64,000 nt of DNA from Herbaspirillum sp. (GTDB lineage Bacteria > Pseudomonadota > Gammaproteobacteria > Burkholderiales > Burkholderiaceae_D), in assembly GCF_017744395.1 (NCBI RefSeq), contig NZ_JAGIBI010000006.1, forward strand, positions 186,001 through 250,000. The letters are read 5' to 3'. This document shows, piece by piece, positions 9,839 to 20,284 of the stretch; position 1 is the stretch's first letter; every line of letters starts with the position of its first letter. Under the pieces are notes generated by a model. It had not been told where the DNA came from, made no database searches, and saw nothing but the letters and a program-made list of their open reading frames with translations. The translations under genes and the position numbers were made by a program.

Positions 9839-10726
9839 GTGTTCAAGAAAGTCGTCATTTTCGGCGTCGGCCTGATCGGCGGTTCCTTCGCGCTGGCGTT
9901 GCGCCGCGCCGGCAAGGCGGAGCAGATCGTCGGCGTCGGCCGCTCGGCGGCAAGCCTGGCGCGCGCCAAGGAGTTGGGCATTATCGATACGGTCGCCACC
10001 GATCCGGCTGTTGCCGTCAACGGCGCCGACCTGATCCTGCTGGCCGCGCCCGTGGCGCAGACGGAAGCCATCCTGGCTGCCATCGCACCGCATCTGGCGC
10101 CGGATGCTATCGTGACCGATGCCGGCAGCACCAAGAGCGACGTGGTTGCCGCAGCCCGCAAGGCGCTGGGCGGCAAGATCGCGCAATTCGTGCCGGGCCA
10201 TCCCATCGCCGGGCGCGAGAAGCATGGTCCCGAGGCCGCGCTGGCCGACTTGTATATCGGCAAGAAGGTGGTGATCACCGCCTTGCCGGAAAACCGGGCC
10301 GCGGACGTGGAGCGCGTGGCTGCCGCCTGGCAGGCTTGCGGCGCGCTCATCCATCGCCTGTCGCCGCAGGAGCATGACGCGGTATTCGCCTCGGTCAGCC
10401 ACCTGCCGCATGTGCTGGCGTTCGCGCTGGTCGACGACATCGCCGGCAAGCCGCACGCGGCTACGCTGTTCCAGTATGCCGCCAGCGGCTTCCGCGATTT
10501 CACGCGCATCGCCGGCTCCTCGCCGGAAATGTGGCGCGACATCACGCTGGCCAACCGCGATGCGCTGTTGACCGAGGTCGATGCCTATCTCGCGCAGTTG
10601 ACCTCGATGAGGCAGATGATCGCCGACAGCGACGGCGCCGCGCTGGAAAAGATCTACGCCAGCGCGCAGCATGCCCGGCTGCAATGGGCGGCGGCCATCG
10701 AGGCTGCCGAGCGCAAGGATTCCTGA
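9839..10726 (+). CDS. tyrA: Prephenate dehydrogenase
   Basis: TyrA oxidises prephenate (or arogenate) to the tyrosine precursor using NAD(P). The Rossmann motif [17 protein letters not shown] is at the very N-terminus, followed by [28 protein letters not shown] and [19 protein letters not shown], all typical. The start is ambiguous: GTG at 9839 (MFKKVVIFG) fits homologues best, while an in-frame TTG at 9824 would overlap hisC by eight bases; neither has a clear ribosome site, suggesting translational coupling to hisC. The GTG form has 295 residues. It is a stand-alone dehydrogenase, not fused to a mutase or to aroA. Confidence 0.93.
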   Translation: MFKKVVIFGVGLIGGSFALALRRAGKAEQIVGVGRSAASLARAKELGIIDTVATDPAVAVNGADLILLAAPVAQTEAILAAIAPHLAPDAIVTDAGSTKSDVVAAARKALGGKIAQFVPGHPIAGREKHGPEAALADLYIGKKVVITALPENRAADVERVAAAWQACGALIHRLSPQEHDAVFASVSHLPHVLAFALVDDIAGKPHAATLFQYAASGFRDFTRIAGSSPEMWRDITLANRDALLTEVDAYLAQLTSMRQMIADSDGAALEKIYASAQHARLQWAAAIEAAERKDS

Positions 10727-10787
10727 TTTCCAGGCCGCGGCGATTACGCTCTCTATATACATACATCAACCTTCATTCCGAACCACG

Positions 10788-12119
10788 ATGAAACAGCCTT
10801 CCTACCCCCGCCATATCGATCTCGCGCCGGTGCCGCATGTGCAGGGCACGGTCAAGCTGCCGGGCTCGAAAAGCATTTCCAACCGCATCCTGCTGCTGGC
10901 GGCGCTGTCCGGCGGCACCACCCGCATCTTCGACCTGCTGGCCTCCGACGACACGCTGGTCATGCTGATGGCCCTGCAGACGCTGGGCGTGAAATGGGAG
11001 CAGATCGAGGGCACCCAGGATTACATCGTGCACGGCGTCAACGGCGTGCTGCCGGTGCACCAGGCCGACCTGTTCATGGGCAATGCCGGCACCGCGATCC
11101 GCCCGCTGACCGCCGCGCTGGCGGTGCTGGGCGGCGACTACACGCTGCATGGCGTCCCGCGCATGCACGAACGCCCGATCGGCGACCTGGTGGATGCGTT
11201 GAACGCGGTCGGCATGCGCATCGAATACACCGGCAACCCCGGCTATCCGCCGCTGCATATCCGTCGCGGTACGCTCAATTCTCACCGTATGAAAGTGCGC
11301 GGCAACGTCTCCAGCCAGTTCCTGACGGCGCTGCTGATGGCCGCGCCGCTGATGGCGCACGATGAGCCGATGTCGATCGAGGTGGTCGGCGAGCTGATTT
11401 CCAAGCCGTATATCGAGATCACGCTGAACCTGATGCGCCGCTTCGGCGTCGAGGTCGAGCGCCAGGGCTGGCAGCAGTTCACGGTCAGGCCGGGGCAGCA
11501 TTACCGCAGCCCGGGCAGCATCCACGTCGAAGGCGACGCCTCGTCGGCGTCCTACTTCCTGGCGGCCGGCGCGATCGCCGGCGGGCCGATCCGCGTCGAA
11601 GGCGTGGGCCGTGACAGCATCCAGGGCGACGTGCGCTTCGTCGAAGCCCTGCAGCAGATGGGGGCCACCATCACCATGGGCGAGAACTGGATCGAGGCTT
11701 CGGCCAGCGGTCCGTTGAAGGCCATCGATGCCGACTTCAACCACATCCCCGACGCCGCCATGACCATCGCGGTGGCGGCGCTGTATGCGGACGGCCCCAG
11801 CACCTTGCGCAACATCGGCAGCTGGCGCGTGAAGGAAACCGACCGCCTGGCGGCCATGGCCACCGAACTGCGCAAGCTGGGGGCGGAAGTGGAGGAGGGC
11901 GAGGACTACCTCAAGGTGACGCCGCCGGCCGTGATCGGCACGGCAGCCATCGATACCTACGACGACCACCGCATGGCGATGTGTTTCTCGCTGGCATCGC
12001 TGGACGGGGCGTTGCGCCGCGGCAACCATATCCGCATCAACGATCCCAAGTGCGTGGCCAAGACCTTCCCGGACTACTTCACGGTCTTCAAAAGGATTGC
12101 CGAGCAAACCTTGATCTGA
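10788..12119 (+). CDS. aroA: 3-phosphoshikimate 1-carboxyvinyltransferase (EPSP synthase)
   Basis: AroA joins PEP to shikimate-3-phosphate in the sixth shikimate step. Motifs seen are [17 protein letters not shown] near the N-terminus, [14 protein letters not shown] (the class I, glyphosate-sensitive type signature), and the C-terminal [20 protein letters not shown] and [12 protein letters not shown]. The ATG at 10788 ([12 protein letters not shown]) was chosen over an upstream in-frame ATG that lies inside tyrA. The product has 443 residues. The 61-base gap from tyrA and 59-base gap to cmk keep it inside the same operon. Confidence 0.97.
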   Translation: MKQPSYPRHIDLAPVPHVQGTVKLPGSKSISNRILLLAALSGGTTRIFDLLASDDTLVMLMALQTLGVKWEQIEGTQDYIVHGVNGVLPVHQADLFMGNAGTAIRPLTAALAVLGGDYTLHGVPRMHERPIGDLVDALNAVGMRIEYTGNPGYPPLHIRRGTLNSHRMKVRGNVSSQFLTALLMAAPLMAHDEPMSIEVVGELISKPYIEITLNLMRRFGVEVERQGWQQFTVRPGQHYRSPGSIHVEGDASSASYFLAAGAIAGGPIRVEGVGRDSIQGDVRFVEALQQMGATITMGENWIEASASGPLKAIDADFNHIPDAAMTIAVAALYADGPSTLRNIGSWRVKETDRLAAMATELRKLGAEVEEGEDYLKVTPPAVIGTAAIDTYDDHRMAMCFSLASLDGALRRGNHIRINDPKCVAKTFPDYFTVFKRIAEQTLI

Positions 12120-12120
12120 T

Positions 12121-12140
12121 AAACCCTTCGCAAGGGTTTG
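12121..12140 (+). other. Intercistronic stem-loop between aroA and cmk
   Basis: A perfect 8-bp stem (aaaccctt / aagggttt) with a 3-4 base loop immediately follows the aroA stop. No T run follows, so it is more likely an mRNA-stabilising or weakly attenuating hairpin than a full terminator. Confidence 0.45.
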
Positions 12141-12178
12141 TCCGGTTTTACGTAAATTATTTTCTCAGACAGGTTTGA

Positions 12179-12847
12179 ATGGAAAAGGCAAAGATCCCGG
12201 TCATCGCCATCGATGGTCCGACCGCATCCGGCAAGGGCACCGTGGCCCAGAAGGTAGCCCAGCAGCTTGGTTTCCATTATCTGGATTCGGGCGCGCTGTA
12301 CCGCCTGACGGCGCTGTCGGTGCTGCGGCGTGATATCGCGCTCAACGATGAGCATGCGCTGGCCAAGGCGGCCGAGCATCTGCACTGCCATTTCGACGGC
12401 GCGCATATCTTTTTGGCCAATGAGGACGTCACCCAGGCGATCCGGGCCGAGGAAGTCGGCAATACGGCATCGAAAATTGCTGCTTTGATAACGGTTCGCG
12501 AGGCCTTGTACGGGCTGCAACTGGGTTTCCGCAAGCCGCCGGGCCTGGTGGCCGACGGCCGCGACATGGGGACGGTGATCTTCCCCGGCGCCCGGTTGAA
12601 GGTGTTTTTGACCGCCAGTGTGGAAGCGCGCGCAGGAAGGCGCTATAAGCAATTGATTGACAAGGGTTTTTCTGCTAACATCGACGATCTTTCGAGGGAT
12701 TTGAAGGAACGCGACGAACGCGACATGAACCGTTCGTCGGCGCCTTTGAAGCCGGCGGAAGGCGCATATCACCTGGATACTTCCGATATGACCGCTGATG
12801 AAGCGGTGCAGCAGGTACTCAGTTGGTACGCCGCCCTGGGTCACTGA
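12179..12847 (+). CDS. cmk: Cytidylate kinase
   Basis: Cmk phosphorylates CMP and dCMP with ATP. The P-loop is [19 protein letters not shown] at the N-terminus; [15 protein letters not shown] is the NMP-binding element, and [21 protein letters not shown] and [21 protein letters not shown] are the lid and anchoring segments. It has 222 residues, the usual length. It sits between aroA and rpsA, the arrangement cmk-rpsA-ihfB also found in E. coli. Confidence 0.97.
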   Translation: MEKAKIPVIAIDGPTASGKGTVAQKVAQQLGFHYLDSGALYRLTALSVLRRDIALNDEHALAKAAEHLHCHFDGAHIFLANEDVTQAIRAEEVGNTASKIAALITVREALYGLQLGFRKPPGLVADGRDMGTVIFPGARLKVFLTASVEARAGRRYKQLIDKGFSANIDDLSRDLKERDERDMNRSSAPLKPAEGAYHLDTSDMTADEAVQQVLSWYAALGH

Positions 12848-13054
12848 AGCGCTTGAATTAACGGCGCTGCAGGCGCATATGGGCGGGATGCATTTGCAGT
12901 ACCCGTAGTGCCATTGGTGCCCGGCGGATGCAAAGTCCGACGGGTGTTGATAAACCTAACCCAGTATTTCATGCCATTCCCGGCGACGGGGGCGGCAGTG
13001 CAAGTCGGTTCGATTGCATCGACGAATATTGGCCAAACCTTTCTTTTTTCTCAT
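12848..13054 (+). promoter_or_regulatory. rpsA leader region without Shine-Dalgarno
   Basis: These 207 bases contain no gene. A TTGATA-like -35 near 12947 could belong to an rpsA promoter but a matching -10 is weak. The last 15 bases before the ATG are a pyrimidine tract (cctttcttttttctc) with no purine-rich ribosome site. E. coli rpsA likewise lacks a proper site and is controlled by S1 itself through a folded leader, and the same is plausible here. Confidence 0.45.
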
Positions 13055-14770
<1,716 letters not shown>

Positions 14771-14783
14771 TTAGTCGGGCCAC

Positions 14784-15089
14784 ATGACAAAGTCGGAGCT
14801 GATTGCCCGCCTGGCTGAGCGTTATCCGCAACTGGTTGCAAAGGATGCGGATTACGCGGTCAAAACCATACTCGATGCGATGGTGGACGCCCTGGCGACC
14901 GGCCAGCGCATCGAGATCCGCGGTTTTGGCAGCTTTGCGCTGAATCGCCGTCCGCCGCGCATCGGCCGCAATCCCAAGTCCGGCGACAAGGTGATGGTTC
15001 CCGAAAAACGGGTGCCGCACTTCAAGCCGGGCAAGGAATTGCGCGAGCGTGTGGATGCGATGGTCGGCCAGCCTATCCGCGAGGATTGA
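14784..15089 (+). CDS. ihfB: Integration host factor beta subunit
   Basis: IhfB pairs with IhfA to bend DNA sharply at specific sites. The DNABII fold is complete in 101 residues: [17 protein letters not shown], then the [25 protein letters not shown] arm with the intercalating proline, and [14 protein letters not shown] at the end. It begins 13 bases after rpsA stops, the conserved rpsA-ihfB pair, and is followed by a terminator, so it closes the large operon. Confidence 0.97.
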   Translation: MTKSELIARLAERYPQLVAKDADYAVKTILDAMVDALATGQRIEIRGFGSFALNRRPPRIGRNPKSGDKVMVPEKRVPHFKPGKELRERVDAMVGQPIRED

Positions 15090-15191
15090 GGCGCTTGTCA
15101 TTCCCGAAAAACAGTACTTGAGCAGTATCCGTTGGTAAGCCTTGCCCCGTAAACCCTCGGTGAATGGGTGTAAAGGCTTATCAACAAAATG

Positions 15192-15219
15192 AACGGCATC
15201 TTTGGATGCCGTTTTTTTT
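15192..15219 (+). terminator. Terminator after ihfB
   Basis: A 9-bp stem (aacggcatc / gatgccgtt) with a 4-base loop is followed by eight T residues. It ends the gyrA-side supraoperon transcript. Confidence 0.88.
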
Positions 15220-15229
15220 CACGTACAAT
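15202..15229 (+). promoter_or_regulatory. Candidate promoter of lapA
   Basis: A tacaat -10 box lies at 15224-15229. A ttggat -35-like element at 15202-15207, 16 bases upstream, lies inside the ihfB terminator hairpin. If real, the lapA message has a leader of about 100 bases. Confidence 0.4.
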
Positions 15230-15332
15230 TTCGCTACGTCTTTGCCGGCCGCTGCAAGGCAGCCCCGATCCGGCGCCAGAGGCCGGACATGCTTCACCCA
15301 ATCTATCGACCAGTCAAAAAAGGATACGCGCC

Positions 15333-15659
15333 ATGAAAATAATCTCCCGGTTGATCGCGGCCATCCTGTTCGTTTGTTTTTTCTTCTTCGCGCTGCGCAA
15401 TACCCAGGAAGTTACATTGCATTTCTTCCTCGGTTATGAGCGCACCGACCCGCTGGTGCTGATCCTGCTGGCATTTTTCGTGGTTGGCGCCATCCTCGGC
15501 GTGCTGGCCATGACGCCCATCGTATTCCGCCACCGCCGCGAAGCCGCGCGCTACAAGAAGGCGCTGACGCAGATCCAGAAGCAGCAGGAAGAAGTTGCCC
15601 AGGCGCAGACCCAGCCGCCGCAGCCCGACAGCGTGATCACGGCGCAGCACATCCTTTAA
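15333..15659 (+). CDS. lapA: LapA family inner-membrane protein (DUF1049)
   Basis: LapA (YciS) is a small inner-membrane protein that works with LapB in regulating LPS synthesis. The start MKIISRLIAAILFVCFFFFAL at 15333 has an aaaggat ribosome site. Two membrane helices (residues about 5-20 and 42-62) flank the family segment NTQEVTLHFFLG, and a basic, Gln-rich cytoplasmic tail (ALTQIQKQQEEVAQAQTQ) follows. The product has 108 residues. Its stop codon TAA is part of the 5-base target site duplicated by the element inserted immediately downstream. Confidence 0.85.
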   Translation: MKIISRLIAAILFVCFFFFALRNTQEVTLHFFLGYERTDPLVLILLAFFVVGAILGVLAMTPIVFRHRREAARYKKALTQIQKQQEEVAQAQTQPPQPDSVITAQHIL

Positions 15660-15894
15660 CCTAGATTCAGCAGTTGACCGCTTGCTATCCCTTGGAAAGC
15701 CGCATGAACACAAGCATTATCTGTATCAATACCGCTCACCTTGCTGGTGAGAGCGCTATGCCTTCGCCGGCACCGCGCTCGCCGCGCCATGCGGCGTTGC
15801 TCCTCCTTGCGCACATTAAGTGCGCCGCGTCGTCGCGCCTTGCCTGGCACGCCGATCACGGCACCGGCGAAGGCATTCAACTGCTGAATCTAGG
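15660..15894. mobile_element. MITE, 235 bp, IS1380-like ends, flanked by TTTAA duplication
   Basis: The element has perfect 18-bp terminal inverted repeats: cctagattcagcagttga at 15660-15677 and its exact complement at 15877-15894. It is flanked by direct repeats tttaa at 15655-15659 and 15895-15899, a textbook 5-base target duplication. A second 13-bp inverted pair lies inside (15758-15770 and 15864-15876), and there are small hairpins (ctcacc/ggtgag and gcgcac/gtgcgc). It has no room for a transposase, so it is non-autonomous. Ends beginning cctagattc and an AT-rich 5-base duplication resemble IS1380-family elements such as ISEcp1. The short open frames across it are not genes. Confidence 0.85.
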
Positions 15895-15914
15895 TTTAAT
15901 TTTCCCCTCTCGTC

Positions 15915-17090
15915 ATGGAATTTGAATTCTGGTGGTTGCTCGGCATTCCCGTCTTTTTCGGACTGGGATGGATCGCTGCGCGGGTTGACATCAACCAACT
16001 GTTGTCCGAGTCGCGCACGCTGCCGCGCGGCTATTTCAAGGGCTTGAACTTCCTGCTCAACGAACAGCCCGACAAGGCGATCGACGCCTTCATCGAAATC
16101 GTCAAGCTCGATCCCGAAACGGTGGATCTGCACTTTGCGCTGGGCAACCTGTTCCGCCGCCGCGGCGAGACCGAACGAGCCATCCGCGTGCACCAGAACC
16201 TGCTGGCGCGTCCCGACCTGCCGGCCGAGCACCATGGCCATGCGCTCTACGAACTGGGCCAGGATTACCTCAAGGCCGGCTTGCTGGACCGCGCCGAAGA
16301 AACCTTCAACAAACTCATCGATACCCAATACAGCGCCCAGGCCGGCCGCGCGCTGCTGGAAATCTACCAGCGCGAGAAGGAATGGACGCGCGCCATTTCC
16401 GCGGCAGAAACCCTGCAGGCCACCGGCGCCGGCGGCCGTCAGCGCGAGATCGCCCAGTTCTATTGCGAACTGGCCGCCGACGAACTGGTGCGCACCCATG
16501 CCGATGCCGCCATCGCGCTGCTGGACAAGGCGCTGGCCGCTGACCGCAAGAGCGTGCGCGCCACCATGCTGTTGGGCGACGCCCTGCGCGCCAAGGGCGA
16601 CATCGAAGGCGCGCTGGAAGCATGGCGCCGGGTCGAACACCAGAGCGTGCCGCATACCGCGCTGGTGGCGCAGCGTCTGATGGACGGCTATCTCGCCATC
16701 GGCCGTCCGCAGGAAGGCATCAACCTGCTGCGCGCCTACCTGGCCGAAGCGCCCTCGATCGACCTGCTGGAAGTGGTGTTCAAGGCCGTGCTCGATGCCG
16801 AGGGCGTCGACGCGGCCAACAGCCTGGTCAGCGAAGAGCTGCGCCGCACGCCCACGCTGCTGGGCCTGGACAAGTTCCTCGAAGCGCGCATGATGACCGC
16901 GCCGCAGAACGTCCAGCCGGAGCTGGCGGTGGTCAAGACGCTGGTGCATGGCTATACCCAGAAACTGGCCCGCTACCAGTGCAGCCATTGCGGCTTCAAG
17001 GCGCGCCAGTTCTATTGGCAATGTCCCGGCTGCAGCCATTGGGAAACCTATCCGCCGCGCCGTACTGAAGAATTGAACGTCATGAATTGA
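15915..17090 (+). CDS. lapB: LPS assembly protein LapB (TPR, rubredoxin-like)
   Basis: LapB (YciM) is an essential or near-essential inner-membrane adaptor that controls LpxC turnover and LPS assembly. The 391-residue protein begins with a membrane anchor (WWLLGIPVFFGLGWIAARV), continues with about nine TPR-like helical pairs (for example FALGNLFRRRGETERAIRVHQNLL and ALYELGQDYLKAGLLDRAEETFNKL), and ends with the metal-binding rubredoxin-like knuckles CSHCGFKAR and CPGCSHW. It begins 15 bases after the right target duplicate of the MITE; without that element lapA and lapB would be 15 bases apart. Confidence 0.93.
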   Translation: MEFEFWWLLGIPVFFGLGWIAARVDINQLLSESRTLPRGYFKGLNFLLNEQPDKAIDAFIEIVKLDPETVDLHFALGNLFRRRGETERAIRVHQNLLARPDLPAEHHGHALYELGQDYLKAGLLDRAEETFNKLIDTQYSAQAGRALLEIYQREKEWTRAISAAETLQATGAGGRQREIAQFYCELAADELVRTHADAAIALLDKALAADRKSVRATMLLGDALRAKGDIEGALEAWRRVEHQSVPHTALVAQRLMDGYLAIGRPQEGINLLRAYLAEAPSIDLLEVVFKAVLDAEGVDAANSLVSEELRRTPTLLGLDKFLEARMMTAPQNVQPELAVVKTLVHGYTQKLARYQCSHCGFKARQFYWQCPGCSHWETYPPRRTEELNVMN

Positions 17091-17125
17091 GGCGTTCGCG
17101 CCATTTTTAAGAGTCTGGATCCATC

Positions 17126-18499
17126 ATGAAAATTACTATTATCGGCACCGGCTACGTAGGCTTGGTGACCGGCGCCTGCCTCGCCGAACTGGGCAACGAC
17201 GTGTTCTGCCTGGACGTCGACCAGTCCAAGGTCGATATCCTCAATAACGGCGGCATTCCCATCCATGAGCCGGGCCTGGAAGACGTGGTGGCGCGCAACC
17301 GCGCCGCCGGCCGCCTGCAATTCTCGACCGACGTCGCCGCCAGCGTGGCGCACGGTGAGATCCAGTTCATCGCCGTGGGTACGCCGCCCGACGAAGACGG
17401 TTCGGCCGACCTGCAATACGTGCTGGCCGCGGCCCGCAACATCGGCCGCCACATGGACGGCTTCAAGGTGGTGGTCGACAAGTCCACCGTGCCGGTGGGC
17501 ACCGCCGACCGCGTCAAGGCCGCCATCTCCGAGGAGTTGGCCAAGCGCGGTAAGAATGCCGATTTCTCGGTGGTCTCCAATCCCGAATTCCTGAAGGAAG
17601 GCGCGGCGGTGGAGGACTTCATGCGCCCCGACCGCATCGTCATCGGCCACGACCAGAGCCCCGAGGGGCAGCGCGCCTACACGCTGATGAAGAAGCTGTA
17701 CGCGCCCTTCAATCGCAACCATGAGCGCACTTTCTGGATGGACGTGCGTTCGGCCGAATTCACCAAGTACGCGGCCAACGCCATGCTGGCCACCCGTATC
17801 TCGTTCATGAACGAACTGGCCAACCTGGCCGACAAGGTCGGCGCCGACATCGAGGCGGTGCGCCACGGCATCGGTTCCGACCCGCGTATCGGCCACAGCT
17901 TCCTGTACGCCGGCTGCGGCTACGGCGGTTCCTGCTTCCCCAAGGATGTGCAGGCGCTGGAACGTACCGCGCGCGACTACGGCCAGGACCTGCTGATCCT
18001 GCGCGCGGTCGAGCAGGTCAACGATTTCCAGAAGCATGTGCTGGGCAAGAAGGTCGTGACCCGCTTCGGCGAGGATCTGGCCGGCAAGCATTTCGCGATC
18101 TGGGGGTTGGCGTTCAAGCCCAATACCGACGACATGCGCGAAGCCTCGTCGCGGGTGCTGGTGGGCGAGCTGGTGCGCCGCGGCGCGACCGTCGCGGTGT
18201 ACGATCCGGTGGCGATGAAGGAAGCCGAGCGCGTGTTCAAGCTGGACTTCGCCGACGCCCCCGCACTGCTCGATCGCATCAGCTTTGCGGCCAACCCGAT
18301 GGCGGCGCTGGGTGACGCCGATGCGCTGGCCATCGTGACCGAATGGAAGGCATTCCGCAGCCCGGACTTTGAACGCGTCAAGGCGGCGCTGAAGAATCCG
18401 GTGATCTTCGATGGCCGCAACCTGTTCGAACCGCAAGTGATGGCCGACAGCGGCATCGAGTATCACGGCATCGGCCGTTCCATCCTGACCCGTGGATAA
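17126..18499 (+). CDS. ugd: UDP-glucose 6-dehydrogenase
   Basis: Ugd oxidises UDP-glucose twice to UDP-glucuronate, a precursor for capsule, exopolysaccharide or aminoarabinose. The NAD-binding motif is [19 protein letters not shown]. The catalytic Cys lies in [16 protein letters not shown], with the supporting Lys in [17 protein letters not shown], and [15 protein letters not shown] marks the C-terminal UDP-binding domain. It has 457 residues. It begins 35 bases after lapB, and its stop lies near or within the overlapping start region of the heptose kinase gene, so lapB-ugd-rfaE1 probably form an envelope-polysaccharide operon. Confidence 0.95.
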   Translation: MKITIIGTGYVGLVTGACLAELGNDVFCLDVDQSKVDILNNGGIPIHEPGLEDVVARNRAAGRLQFSTDVAASVAHGEIQFIAVGTPPDEDGSADLQYVLAAARNIGRHMDGFKVVVDKSTVPVGTADRVKAAISEELAKRGKNADFSVVSNPEFLKEGAAVEDFMRPDRIVIGHDQSPEGQRAYTLMKKLYAPFNRNHERTFWMDVRSAEFTKYAANAMLATRISFMNELANLADKVGADIEAVRHGIGSDPRIGHSFLYAGCGYGGSCFPKDVQALERTARDYGQDLLILRAVEQVNDFQKHVLGKKVVTRFGEDLAGKHFAIWGLAFKPNTDDMREASSRVLVGELVRRGATVAVYDPVAMKEAERVFKLDFADAPALLDRISFAANPMAALGDADALAIVTEWKAFRSPDFERVKAALKNPVIFDGRNLFEPQVMADSGIEYHGIGRSILTRG

Positions 18500-18503
18500 C
18501 AAG

Positions 18504-19439
18504 ATGAGCGCCAATGCCGCTGCGGCCTGGAGTTCGGCCCGTATCCTGATCGTGGGCGATGTCATGCTGGATCGTTACTGGTTCGGCGAGGTCAACCGCA
18601 TTTCGCCGGAAGCGCCGGTGCCGGTGGTGCGCGTGGAGCGCAAGGAAGAGCGCTTGGGCGGCGCCGCCAACGTGGCGCGCAATACCGCCAGCCTGAGCGC
18701 GCAGACGGCGCTCCTGGGCGTGACCGGCGACGACGAGCCGGCGCGCGTGGTGGAAAGCATGCTGGGAGAAATGGGCATCAGCAGCCACCTGAACCGCGAC
18801 GCTTCCATTTCCACCATCGTCAAGCTGCGCGTGATCGGCCGCCAGCAGCAACTGGTGCGCATCGATTTCGAGGAGTCGCCGACCGACACCGTGCTGCGCG
18901 ACAAGCTCACGCAATTCAATTCGCTGGTCGGCAACTACGACGTGATCGTCTTTTCCGATTACGCCAAGGGCAGCCTGGTCAACGTGGCGGAGATGATCGC
19001 CGCCGCGCGCGCCCTGGGCAAGCGCATCCTGGTCGACCCCAAGGGCGACGACTTCAGGCGCTACGCGGGCGCCAGCATCCTGACGCCGAACAAGTCCGAG
19101 CTGGTGCGCATCGTCGGCCAGTGGAAGAACGAAGAGGATCTCACCGCGCGCGCCCAGAACCTGCGCGCCGAGCTGAACCTGGAGGCGCTGCTGCTGACCC
19201 GTTCGGAAGAGGGCATGAGCCTGTACCGCGACGGCGACGTGCAGCATTTCCCGACCATGGCGCGCGAGGTGTTCGACGTGTCCGGCGCGGGCGACACCGT
19301 CATCGCCACGCTGGCGGTCATGCTGGGCGCCGGCGCTTCGCTGGTCGACGCGGTCGCCATGGCCAACCGCGCTGGCGGCATCGTCGTCGGTAAGCTGGGA
19401 ACCGCGACCGTCACGCGTGAGGAATTGCTGGCGGGCTGA
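18504..19439 (+). CDS. rfaE1: D-glycero-beta-D-manno-heptose-7-phosphate kinase
   Basis: This PfkB-type kinase phosphorylates heptose-7-phosphate at O-1 on the way to ADP-heptose for the LPS inner core. Motifs are ILIVGDVMLDRYWFGEVNRISPEAPVPVV at the start, RLGGAANVARN, and the catalytic DVSGAGDTVIATLAVML. It lacks the cytidylyltransferase domain of E. coli HldE, so the second activity must be encoded elsewhere. ATG at 18504 (MSANAAAAW) is preferred; an in-frame GTG at 18492 overlaps the ugd stop and would add four residues. The ATG form has 311 residues. Confidence 0.93.
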   Translation: MSANAAAAWSSARILIVGDVMLDRYWFGEVNRISPEAPVPVVRVERKEERLGGAANVARNTASLSAQTALLGVTGDDEPARVVESMLGEMGISSHLNRDASISTIVKLRVIGRQQQLVRIDFEESPTDTVLRDKLTQFNSLVGNYDVIVFSDYAKGSLVNVAEMIAAARALGKRILVDPKGDDFRRYAGASILTPNKSELVRIVGQWKNEEDLTARAQNLRAELNLEALLLTRSEEGMSLYRDGDVQHFPTMAREVFDVSGAGDTVIATLAVMLGAGASLVDAVAMANRAGGIVVGKLGTATVTREELLAG

Positions 19440-19500
19440 GTTTTCAGCGACGATTTCTCGTTATATTTCTGTCAACACGGTTCCTGAGGCCGCGTTAGCA

Positions 19501-19539
19501 AAGGCAGCCGCATCCCTGGTGCGGCTGCCTTTTGTTTTT
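19501..19539 (+). terminator. Terminator after rfaE1
   Basis: A 12-bp perfect stem (aaggcagccgca / tgcggctgcctt) is followed by a T-rich tract. It separates the LPS cluster from the ComEA-like gene. Confidence 0.88.
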
Positions 19540-19568
19540 CCGACCTTAATTTTCGAAAGGAATCCAAT

Positions 19569-19916
19569 ATGTTGAAGAAATTTTTGTTGTTCATCGCCGC
19601 TTCCCTGATGGCTGCCGGTTTTGCTTTCGCCCAGGTGGATGTCAACAAGGCCGACCAGGCCGCGCTTGACGGCATCCGCGGCATCGGACCTGCGATGTCC
19701 AAGCGCATTCTTGAGGAACGCCAGAAAGGCGGCAGTTTCAAGGACTGGGCCGACCTGGAGAACCGCGTCAAGGGCATCAAGGAAAAGAGCGCGATCAAGC
19801 TGTCCGCCAACGGCCTGACCGTCAACGGCAAGTCGAAGCAGGGCGCCGCACCCCAAGCTGCCAAGGGCGGCAAGGCGGCGCAGGCCGATGAAAAGCAGGA
19901 ACCGGCGCGCAAATAA
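19569..19916 (+). CDS. ComEA-like secreted helix-hairpin-helix DNA-binding protein
   Basis: The 115-residue product has a signal peptide (MLKKFLLFIAASLMAAGFAFAQ). A ComEA-type HhH motif follows: VDVNKADQAALDGIRGIGPAMSKRILEERQKGGSFKDWADLENRVKGI. The tail is rich in Lys, Ala and Gln. In competent bacteria such proteins bind incoming DNA in the periplasm, and many betaproteobacteria carry this small version without other competence genes nearby. An aaagga ribosome site precedes it, and it is bracketed by two terminators, so it is a single-gene unit. Role in DNA uptake is inferred. Confidence 0.85.
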   Translation: MLKKFLLFIAASLMAAGFAFAQVDVNKADQAALDGIRGIGPAMSKRILEERQKGGSFKDWADLENRVKGIKEKSAIKLSANGLTVNGKSKQGAAPQAAKGGKAAQADEKQEPARK

Positions 19917-19926
19917 TCTCGCAGCG

Positions 19927-19960
19927 AACGGCAATCCCGTCGCGGCGGGATTGCCGTTTT
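19927..19960 (+). terminator. Terminator after the ComEA-like gene
   Basis: A perfect 13-bp stem (aacggcaatcccg / cgggattgccgtt) with a 6-base loop ends in a short T run. Confidence 0.85.
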
Positions 19961-20284
19961 GCGGCAAGGTTTTGCGATGCAACGATGCCATCCAGGAGGC
20001 GGCCGGCAATGTTGCATGCTGCCGATACATTGAAAAGCAAATTCTTGTTCCTCGGAAAAATTGGGGTTAAAGTGAGGCGCATGCAATAGACCGGCGGCTA
20101 TCTCTGGCCGGTCATCTTTTCCAACCGGCAGAGCTTCCCTGACTCTCGATCCGGCAGGCAGATGTGACACAGGGAACGCCTTGCGCGGCGCAAGGCTGCC
20201 GGGTGGGGCATGGGCTGGCCGGAAGTCATTCAGCGTGGTTGGGCGTCGTATGCGCACCTTTCGCCAAATCCCATGAGATGAGCC
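19961..20284 (+). other. Non-coding stretch ahead of the diguanylate cyclase gene
   Basis: I see no gene here. It holds two small hairpins: gaccgg/ccggtc near 20088-20113, followed by a few T, and ccttgc/gcaagg near 20181-20197. It must contain the promoter for the GGDEF gene. I looked for a cyclic-di-GMP riboswitch and did not find its conserved core. Confidence 0.35.

Noticed and set aside
12908-13054. N-terminal extension of S1
   Set aside because: The frame is open but the extra 49 residues are not S1-like, and the conserved start is at 13055.
15674-15925. Short open frames inside the MITE
   Set aside because: They run through the terminal repeats and hairpins; the element is non-coding.
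20000-20284. Cyclic-di-GMP riboswitch before the GGDEF gene
   Set aside because: Looked for the conserved core and tetraloop receptor; not found, only small unrelated hairpins.
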